From positions 1-10,828 of the forward strand of contig CABVEH010000024.1 of assembly GCA_902497215.1 (NCBI GenBank): DNA of 10,828 nt. The letters are read 5' to 3'. Positions 5,164 through 10,828 of the stretch are shown one piece after another. The DNA comes from an uncultured Eggerthellaceae bacterium (GTDB lineage Bacteria > Actinomycetota > Coriobacteriia > Coriobacteriales > Eggerthellaceae). The number at the start of each line of letters is the position of its first letter. Position 1 is the first letter of the stretch. Made by a program: the position numbers and the translations under genes. Under the pieces are notes generated by a model. That model was not told the DNA's origin and searched no databases. It saw only the letters and a program-made list of their open reading frames with translations.

Positions 5164-6702
5164 CTAGAACTCCTCTATGAGGTCGACCAGCTCCTGACGC
5201 TTGTGTATGTCGAGCTTCACGTAAATGCGCTTCGAGTGGGTGCGCACCGTGTTCTCGGACACCACCAGCATCTCGGCGATGCGCGCCACCGAGTTGCCGC
5301 GCGCCATCAGCTCCATGACCTCGGCCTCGCGGGCGGACAGGCGGAAGTGCTCCTGTATGCGCGCCGCCTGCAGCGCTATGCGGTCGACTGCCTCCCCCGC
5401 ATCGGTCCGCGGCGCCGCGGCGTCTCGCCCGTCCGCCGACGCACCCGCGGAACCCTGGGGCAATGGCGCATGAGGCCTGAGCGCGACGAGTTCGATGGCC
5501 TCAGGGCTGTCCTCGCGCGACAAAGCCGACGTGAACCCTCCCGACCCCATGAAGTGCATGAGCCCGAGAGTCCACACCGACACGAGCGCCACTAGGGCCA
5601 GCGGGTCCATCCCCAGGATGCGCACGTCTTCCGCGAACGTGCCGCCGAGGAAGCCCACGCTGTGGAGCGTGTAGACGATGGCCCCGAAGAATCCGTATAT
5701 GAACACTGGGTTGATGCCCCTGTCGCGGGATATCTGCGCGCACTGCATCATCATCAGCATTATGTACGCGGCATACACGGCGTAGAGCACCGACGCGAGC
5801 ACGCGGGTGTACTCGTCGCCGAGCAGCGGAAGCAGCAGGAGCGACGTGATCAGGAACGGGAACACCACGCGGTAGGTGTCGGTGATCGACAGGCGCACGT
5901 TCTTGAACGTCCACAGCCATATGACCACGAGCGCGGCCACCAGCATGCCCGCCATCGAGAGGACGTTCACGTTTATCCCTATGGCGGGCTCGGCCACCGC
6001 GATGGAGCGCATAACGCCGGCGCAGAAGCCCACGGCCGCGATGCACAGGGCGCTTCTCCAGTGGTCGCCCAGAACCTGCCTGTAGACGTTGGGATGCTCG
6101 CGAGGGACGTCGGAGAACATGGGCTGGTCGAAGCTTATCGCGCGGCTTCGCAGCATGACGCAGAGCCCGAACAGGGGAAGGAACACCAGAGGGATGAGGT
6201 AGGCGGTGACGGCCTGGGGTATGAGGTACAGCGCGAAGTAGAACACCGACCCCCACGCGCTGCCCACCAAGAGGTCGCGGTTGCCCGAGTCAGCGTCCTG
6301 GCTTGCAAACAGCCGCTGCCAAAGCATGTAGAAGCCGGCCGACCCCAGCCCGAGCATTGCCCCGCCGACGCACACGAGCGGAAGGGCCGCCTCGTCTATG
6401 TAGATGGCGGCGATGAGGAAGCACCATCCGACGAAGTAGATGCCGCTGACGAGCCTGGCAAGGAAGCGGCGCGTCGGCCCGGGGAAGAAGTAGGAGCCTA
6501 TGCAGCTCGCAACGTAACTGGCCGAGAACACGAGCGACTGGGTGACGAAGAACCCGAGGATGATAGTGTGCGTCTGGAACTCTATGGGAAGGAACGGAAA
6601 GACGCCTCCCCACACCCCTGCGGCGTTGATGGCGAGGAAAAGCGCATAGCCGAGCGACTCCACGTTCGGAACCAGGATGCTGATCGGCTTGTGATGTTTC
6701 AT
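5164..6702 (-). CDS. Membrane-bound LuxR-family transcriptional regulator
   Basis: The 512-aa protein has two parts. Residues 15 to about 390 form a polytopic membrane domain of about 12 hydrophobic segments, like those in regulators that abound in Eggerthellaceae. A polar linker rich in A, P, D and G (about 395-445) leads to a LuxR-type helix-turn-helix at 452-512, with LSAREAEVMELMARG and the recognition region VSENTVRTHSKRIYVKL. There is no receiver or PAS domain. It should bind DNA while tethered to the membrane, sensing a ligand or the membrane state. It diverges from dmsABC, so control of that operon is likely but inferred. ATG 6702 is the first possible start after an in-frame TGA and lacks a Shine-Dalgarno site; CCTCCTCC precedes it instead. 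Confidence 0.9.
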   Translation of the reverse strand: MKHHKPISILVPNVESLGYALFLAINAAGVWGGVFPFLPIEFQTHTIILGFFVTQSLVFSASYVASCIGSYFFPGPTRRFLARLVSGIYFVGWCFLIAAIYIDEAALPLVCVGGAMLGLGSAGFYMLWQRLFASQDADSGNRDLLVGSAWGSVFYFALYLIPQAVTAYLIPLVFLPLFGLCVMLRSRAISFDQPMFSDVPREHPNVYRQVLGDHWRSALCIAAVGFCAGVMRSIAVAEPAIGINVNVLSMAGMLVAALVVIWLWTFKNVRLSITDTYRVVFPFLITSLLLLPLLGDEYTRVLASVLYAVYAAYIMLMMMQCAQISRDRGINPVFIYGFFGAIVYTLHSVGFLGGTFAEDVRILGMDPLALVALVSVWTLGLMHFMGSGGFTSALSREDSPEAIELVALRPHAPLPQGSAGASADGRDAAAPRTDAGEAVDRIALQAARIQEHFRLSAREAEVMELMARGNSVARIAEMLVVSENTVRTHSKRIYVKLDIHKRQELVDLIEEF

Positions 6703-6759
6703 GGAGGAGGGCCGCTTTCATCGCGAGACGTGTGGCCGGAGCGCTTTCCAGCCCTTTCG

Positions 6760-6786
6760 AGTATATCCAAAACAACGCTTCGGCAA
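6760..6786 (-). promoter_or_regulatory. Promoter candidate for the membrane LuxR regulator
   Basis: On minus, TATACT (6765-6760) is a good -10 box. TTGCCG (6786-6781) is a possible -35, at a short 15-base spacing. Transcription would start near 6753, about 50 bases before the ATG. Confidence 0.4.
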
Positions 6787-6858
6787 TCCGGAAATGGCTT
6801 ATTCGGCATGCGACTTACACGCCTTCTAGCTGGCATTTCTTAAAAATCACCCACTTTA

Positions 6859-6891
6859 TGTGACAACGTTTGGGACGCTGCGGCGTATAGT
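6859..6891 (+). promoter_or_regulatory. Weak promoter candidate for dmsABC
   Basis: TATAGT (6886-6891) resembles a -10 box. The nearest -35 match, GTGACA at 6860-6865, is 20 bases away instead of 17, so the promoter probably needs an activator. TCAC (6847-6850) and GTGA (6860-6863) form a small inverted repeat over the -35 area and could belong to an operator. Confidence 0.3.
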
Positions 6892-7000
6892 TCGCCCCAG
6901 ATCGGCCCGGGCCGCGGGGATACGGCGCCGGGCAACGGGTCGAAGCCTGGGGAAGGCCCCGGGCCGGCCGGAGAGAATGGAAGAGGGAGAGGAGTTCTGC

Positions 7001-9415
7001 ATGGTAGACACGAAGCTCACTCGCCGCACGTTCGTCAAGACGACCGGGGCGCTGGGAGCCCTGGCCGCAGCGGGAGGAGGGGCCGCGGCCGCCAGCTCGA
7101 TGTTCGGCGCGGGCGTGCCCCAGGCCATGGCCGACGAAGGCGACGAGGTCGTCTGGTCCCACTGCCACGTGAACTGCGGAGGCGCGTGCGTGCTGCAATG
7201 CCACGTGAAGGGCGGCGAGATCGCCTACGTCGAGTCGGACAACACCGGCGACGGAAGTTTCGGCGGCAAAGGGTTCCAGGCCCGCGCGTGCCTGCGCGGC
7301 CGTTCGATACGCCGCTGGATCAACGGCCCCGACCGGCTCAACTACCCCATGAAGCGCGTCGAAGGCACCAAGCGCGGCGAGGGCAAGTACGAGCGCATCA
7401 GCTGGGACGAGGCCCTCGACACCATCGCCAGCGAGTTCAAGCGCGTGAAGGACACATACGGAAACGAGGCCGTCTTCATCCAGGAGTGCTCGGGTGTCGA
7501 GCAGAACTTCATGATGAACAACCCCTTCTTCCGCCTGTTCAACCTGGTGGGCGGAGAGGTGACCCGCTACGGCAACTACTCCAACGGCGCGCTCAACTTC
7601 GGCGCCAAGCCCTACACCTACGGCGACAGCTGGGGCGCTAGGTCGTTCCGCACGCTGGCCCCGGGCGAGCTGGTGGTGCTGTTCGGCAACTCGCCTTCCG
7701 AGACGCGCATGTCGGGCGACGGGCTGGGCTACGACCTGGCGGTCGCGCGCGAGAAGAAGGGCGTGCGCGTCATATGCATCGACCCGCGCCGCAACGACCT
7801 GGCCACCAACCAGGACGTGGAGTGGATCCCCATCGTGCCGGGCACCGACGCCGCACTGGTGGCGGGGCTTGCTCACGAGATGATCAAGGAGAACCTGGTG
7901 GACAGGGACTTCCTCCACAAGTACTGCGTGGGCTTCGACGAGCAGACGCTTCCCGAGGGCGCGCCGGCCAACAGCTCGTACGAGGCTTACGTGCTGGGCA
8001 CCGGCTACGACAAGGTGGAGAAGACGCCGGAATGGGCCGCCGGCATAACCAAGATCCCCGAGGAGCGCATCAAGAAGCTCGCGCACGAGATCGCCGAGGC
8101 CAAGCCCTGCTTCATCGCCCAGGGATGGGGCCCGCAGCGCCACACCAACGGCGACTACGCCGCCCGCGCCGTCATGCTGCTTCCGCAGCTGGTCGGCCAG
8201 GTGGGGCTGCCCTCCACCAACTCGGGCATGCGCGAAGGCAACGACAGCATGGACATGCCGTCGCTTCCCACGGGGAAGAACCCCATCAAGGAGCAGTTCC
8301 CCAACTTCATGTGGCCGGAGGCCATCGACTGGGGCGACAAGATGACTGCGACCAACGCCGGCATCAAGAAGGGCGACGGCCTTAAGCAGCCCATCAAGTT
8401 CCTGGTGAACTACGGCAACAACATGATGTCCAACCAGAACGGCGACATCAACGCGACCACCGACATCCTGCGCGACGAGAAGAAGTGCGAGTTCATACTG
8501 CAGTACGACGTGGTGTGGAGCGACTCGTGCAACTGGGCCGACATCGTGCTGCCCGACCTCACCCCGCAGGAGACCTGGTCGATGTCGGCGTCGGGCGAGA
8601 ACTGCGACCACAAGGGCATATGGGTGGGTCGTCCCACCAGCGAGCCCAAGTTCGAGCGCCGCGAGGTGTACGAGGTGTGCGCCGATCTGGCGAAGCGCCT
8701 GGACGTCGAAGACGAGTACACCGACGGCGGCAAGACCCGCGAGGACTGGATGCACGAGCTCTACGACGAGTTCCGCGAGGACAACCCCGACGCGCCCACG
8801 TGGGACGAGATGCTGAAGCGCGGCATCTGGAAGACCGACTCCGAGCCCGACAACGACGTCGACCCGTTCATCGAGGACCCGGAGGCCAACCCGCTCGAGA
8901 CCGAGACGGGCAAGATACAGGTCTACTCGCCCGAGCTGGCCAGGATGGCCAAGGAATGGGAGCTGCCCGAAGGCGACGAGATCCTGCCGATCCCCGCGTA
9001 CGTGCCCGGCCACGACGGCCCCGGGTCGGAAACCAAGGAGTACCCGCTGAGCCTGTGCGGCTACCACACGAAGGCGCACACGCACTCGAGCTACGCGAAC
9101 AACCAGATCATCCAGGACGCACACCGCCACAACGTCCTGATCAACCCGAAGGACGCGGAGCCGCGCGGCATCAAGAACTACGACAAGGTGCGCGTGAAGA
9201 GCAAGCAGGGCGAAGTCGAGATAGAGGCGCGCGTGACGAATCGCGTGATCCCCGGCACCGTGATGATCCCCGAAGGCGCGTGGCACAGCGCGAACATGCA
9301 GGGCGACAAGGTGGACAAGGGCGGATGCCTGAACACTTTGACCACCCGCCACGCCAACCCCATTTCGAAGCAGACCGGCCAGCACAACGCACTCGTAGAA
9401 GTGAAGAAGGCATAG
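7001..9415 (+). CDS. dmsA: DmsA-type molybdopterin oxidoreductase, catalytic subunit
   Basis: An 804-aa exported bis-MGD enzyme of the DMSO reductase family. A Tat signal opens it: TRRTFVK (7-13), a hydrophobic Ala/Gly segment, and likely cleavage after AMA (42-44). The FS0 [4Fe-4S] motif is C55-x3-C59-x3-C63-x33-C97, ending in RACLRGRSIRRW, as in E. coli DmsA. Ser194 in GNYSNGA aligns with the molybdenum-binding serine. LVVLFGNSPSETRMSG, PGTDAALVAG, KYCVGFDEQTLP and AQGWGPQRH follow the DmsA pattern throughout, to a C-terminal GGCLNTLTT. ATG 7001 is set by AGGAG six bases upstream and the Tat motif; the open frame continues upstream to 6860 without support. It should reduce an S-oxide, N-oxide or related compound outside the membrane; the true substrate is unknown. 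Confidence 0.93.
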   Translation: MVDTKLTRRTFVKTTGALGALAAAGGGAAAASSMFGAGVPQAMADEGDEVVWSHCHVNCGGACVLQCHVKGGEIAYVESDNTGDGSFGGKGFQARACLRGRSIRRWINGPDRLNYPMKRVEGTKRGEGKYERISWDEALDTIASEFKRVKDTYGNEAVFIQECSGVEQNFMMNNPFFRLFNLVGGEVTRYGNYSNGALNFGAKPYTYGDSWGARSFRTLAPGELVVLFGNSPSETRMSGDGLGYDLAVAREKKGVRVICIDPRRNDLATNQDVEWIPIVPGTDAALVAGLAHEMIKENLVDRDFLHKYCVGFDEQTLPEGAPANSSYEAYVLGTGYDKVEKTPEWAAGITKIPEERIKKLAHEIAEAKPCFIAQGWGPQRHTNGDYAARAVMLLPQLVGQVGLPSTNSGMREGNDSMDMPSLPTGKNPIKEQFPNFMWPEAIDWGDKMTATNAGIKKGDGLKQPIKFLVNYGNNMMSNQNGDINATTDILRDEKKCEFILQYDVVWSDSCNWADIVLPDLTPQETWSMSASGENCDHKGIWVGRPTSEPKFERREVYEVCADLAKRLDVEDEYTDGGKTREDWMHELYDEFREDNPDAPTWDEMLKRGIWKTDSEPDNDVDPFIEDPEANPLETETGKIQVYSPELARMAKEWELPEGDEILPIPAYVPGHDGPGSETKEYPLSLCGYHTKAHTHSSYANNQIIQDAHRHNVLINPKDAEPRGIKNYDKVRVKSKQGEVEIEARVTNRVIPGTVMIPEGAWHSANMQGDKVDKGGCLNTLTTRHANPISKQTGQHNALVEVKKA

Positions 9416-9431
9416 GAAGGAGCCGCACATC

Positions 9432-10064
9432 ATGACGCAATACGCATTCCATTTCAGCGGCTCGCGTTGCACCGGGTGCAAGACCTGCGAGCTGGCATGC
9501 AAGGACTACCACGACCTTTCGAGCGAAGTCGCCTACCGCCACGTCTACGAGTACGAGACGGCCGGAGACTGGAAGGCCGACGACAAGGGGTGCTGGACGG
9601 TGGACGGCACGAGCTACTACGTGTCCGTCGCCTGCAACCACTGCGACGACCCCGCATGCACCAAGGTCTGCCCCACCGGGGCCATGCACAAGGACCCCGA
9701 GACCGGCATAGTGTCGGTGGACGCCGACAGGTGCATCGGCTGCGGGTACTGCCACATGGCGTGCCCATACAACGCCCCGAAGGTGGACCGCGAGAAGGGG
9801 CATTCGGTGAAGTGCGACGGCTGCGCCGAGCGCGTGGCTGCCGGCAAGAAGCCCATATGCGTCGAAGCCTGCCCCCTGCGCGCCCTGGAGTTCGCGCCGA
9901 AGGACGAGGTGGAGCGCGACAACAAGGGGTCGGAGGTCGCCGACATCGCGCCCTTGCCCCCGAAGGAGTACACGAACCCCAACCTGCTCGTAACCAAGCC
10001 TACCGGCGCCGAGAAGGCCAGCGAGGCCTCCGGCAAGGTGGTCAACCCCATGGAGGTGAAGTAG
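9432..10064 (+). CDS. dmsB: DmsB-type four-cluster ferredoxin subunit
   Basis: The 210-aa electron-transfer subunit carries electrons from DmsC to the catalytic subunit. Sixteen cysteines form four [4Fe-4S] sites: C13-x2-C16-x2-C19-x3-C23, C68-x2-C71-x4-C76-x3-C80, C101-x2-C104-x2-C107-x3-C111, and C128-x2-C131-x11-C143-x3-C147. All are intact, and length matches E. coli DmsB. It has no signal peptide and would be co-exported with DmsA by the Tat system. AAGGAG lies nine bases before the ATG, 16 bases after the dmsA stop. Confidence 0.95.
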   Translation: MTQYAFHFSGSRCTGCKTCELACKDYHDLSSEVAYRHVYEYETAGDWKADDKGCWTVDGTSYYVSVACNHCDDPACTKVCPTGAMHKDPETGIVSVDADRCIGCGYCHMACPYNAPKVDREKGHSVKCDGCAERVAAGKKPICVEACPLRALEFAPKDEVERDNKGSEVADIAPLPPKEYTNPNLLVTKPTGAEKASEASGKVVNPMEVK

Positions 10065-10065
10065 C

Positions 10066-10828
10066 ATGGAGTCCGCATTCGCAGAGCTGCCCCTGGCGTT
10101 GTTCAGCACGCTGGCGCCGATAGGCGCAGGGGCCTTCCTCGTGCTCGCCGTCCTCTTTAGCACGGCCAAGCTCGACCCCGAACAGACGTCCCGGATCGAC
10201 AAGATGACGGCGATTCCCGTATGCCTGGTCGTCGTAGGCTTCGTCGCCGCGTTCTTCCACCTGGCCAACCCCATGCATGCGCCCGGGGTGTTCGCGGGGC
10301 TGGGCGCCTCGCCCATGTCCAACGAGCTCGCCGCCGGATGCCTCTTCGCCGCAGTGATGCTGGTCTACTGGATCTGGGCCATGACCGGCAAGATGGGCGA
10401 AGGCGCACGCAAGGGCATGGCATGGGCGACTGCGGTGCTGGGCATCGTGTTCGCCTGGTTCACGGGGATGGCCTACATGATCGACACCATCCCGTCCTGG
10501 AACACGCTGGCGGGCCCCGTGCAGATCGTCGGATTCGCGCTGGTCGGCGGCGGCGCCGTGGCTGCGCTGGTGGTAGCGCTGGCCAAGTGCGGCGACATGC
10601 TGAAGCAGGGCGCCACCAAGGCCACGCTGCTGGCGGTGCTTGCCGCGGGAATAGTCCTCGGCGTAGGCGGGATCGCCGCCCAGGCGGCCGCCACCGGCGG
10701 AATGGGCAACGCGCTTGCAAGCGGCGCAGACCTGGTGTCCGCAGCGACCATGGTCATCGTGTGCGGAGCCATCTGCCTGGTGGGCACGGGCGTGGTGGAC
10801 GCGCTGGTCGTGCGAGGCAAAGGTGCGG
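10066..10828 (+). CDS. dmsC: DmsC-type membrane anchor, menaquinol-oxidising subunit (3' end outside window)
   Basis: The first 254 residues are present, most of a DmsC (about 285 aa), and the frame is open at the right edge. Seven hydrophobic segments lie near 11-31, 48-66, 88-106, 117-138, 148-172, 185-208 and 220-248. The opening MESAFAELPLALF is typical. His65 in FFHLANP and Glu87 in MSNE match by context the E. coli DmsC residues tied to menaquinol binding and oxidation. The ATG starts two bases after the last base of the dmsB stop, with GGAGG inside the dmsB end, so the two are translationally close. Anchors the complex and feeds electrons from the menaquinone pool. Confidence 0.93.
   Translation, partial: MESAFAELPLALFSTLAPIGAGAFLVLAVLFSTAKLDPEQTSRIDKMTAIPVCLVVVGFVAAFFHLANPMHAPGVFAGLGASPMSNELAAGCLFAAVMLVYWIWAMTGKMGEGARKGMAWATAVLGIVFAWFTGMAYMIDTIPSWNTLAGPVQIVGFALVGGGAVAALVVALAKCGDMLKQGATKATLLAVLAAGIVLGVGGIAAQAAATGGMGNALASGADLVSAATMVIVCGAICLVGTGVVDALVVRGKGA

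Larger units (their letters stand above)
6703..7000. other. Divergent control region between the regulator and dmsABC
   Basis: The left part is moderately AT-rich and holds both promoter candidates. The right part (6900-6970) is extremely GC-rich. It contains the perfect palindrome CGGCCCGGGCCG (6903-6914) and a stem CCTGGGG/CCCCGGG with an AAGG loop (6946-6952 with 6957-6963). These lie in the likely dms mRNA leader of about 100 bases. The dmsA ribosome site AGGAG (6990-6994) is left open. Confidence 0.5.

Noticed and set aside
6860..7000. Longer dmsA start at 6860
   Set aside because: It would put 47 Arg/Pro-rich residues ahead of the Tat signal; ATG 7001 has a strong ribosome site and the right distance to the twin arginine.
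6898..7000. Molybdenum-cofactor riboswitch in the dms leader
   Set aside because: Only simple GC stems can be seen; no multi-stem architecture or conserved loop could be supported by eye.
7613..7636. Aspartate in the YTYGD motif of DmsA as a changed molybdenum ligand
   Set aside because: Alignment from memory with E. coli DmsA places the ligand serine earlier, in GNYSNGA, where Ser194 is conserved.
6815..9502. 895-codon minus-strand ORF opposite dmsA
   Set aside because: It covers dmsA in antisense, has no recognisable motif and no ribosome site; long antisense frames are expected at this GC.

Overview
This is a GC-rich window carrying bacterial anaerobic energy genes. It holds a complete arginine deiminase (ADI) set, a DmsABC-type molybdoenzyme, and between them a membrane-bound LuxR-family regulator. 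That combination, with CCA-encoding tRNA genes, strong Shine-Dalgarno sites and high GC, suggests a Coriobacteriia gut anaerobe of the Eggerthellaceae (Eggerthella/Gordonibacter/Slackia-like). The placement is inferred from gene content and style; no 16S gene or other species marker is present.

Left block (1-4468, minus strand). The ADI operon is read right to left: arcA (arginine deiminase), arcB (catabolic ornithine carbamoyltransferase), arcC (carbamate kinase), then a YfcC/DcuC-superfamily transporter, presumably the arginine/ornithine exchanger, cut by the left window edge. Arginine would be imported, deiminated to citrulline and ammonia, and split to ornithine and carbamoyl phosphate. 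Carbamoyl phosphate then yields ATP, CO2 and ammonia, and ornithine leaves by exchange. Two gaps in the operon carry GC-rich hairpins. The arcC-transporter gap also carries a 12-bp tandem repeat that keeps a 44-codon APTK-repeat reading frame open.

Middle block (4469-5163). A 290-bp arcA upstream region has a perfect inverted repeat but no clear minus-strand promoter. It is followed by tRNA-Arg(UCU) on plus and tRNA-Gly(UCC) on minus, which converge. Each has a TATAAT -10 box inside the same 10-mer, GTTGTATAAT. Several hairpins lie around and between them.

Right block (5164-10828). A 512-aa regulator with a polytopic N-terminal domain and a C-terminal LuxR helix-turn-helix is transcribed away from dmsABC. 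The roughly 300-bp gap between them holds a good -10 for the regulator, a weaker one for dms, and GC palindromes. DmsA has a Tat signal, a [4Fe-4S] motif and the serine expected to bind molybdenum. DmsB has sixteen cysteines for four [4Fe-4S] clusters. DmsC has the membrane anchor fold with the His and Glu linked to menaquinol oxidation, and lacks only its last part at the right edge. Together they would pass electrons from menaquinol to an oxidised substrate outside the cytoplasmic membrane. The regulator probably senses that substrate or a related signal. The main unsolved points are the real substrate of this DmsABC, the ligand of the membrane regulator, and the repeat-coded small ORF in the arc operon.
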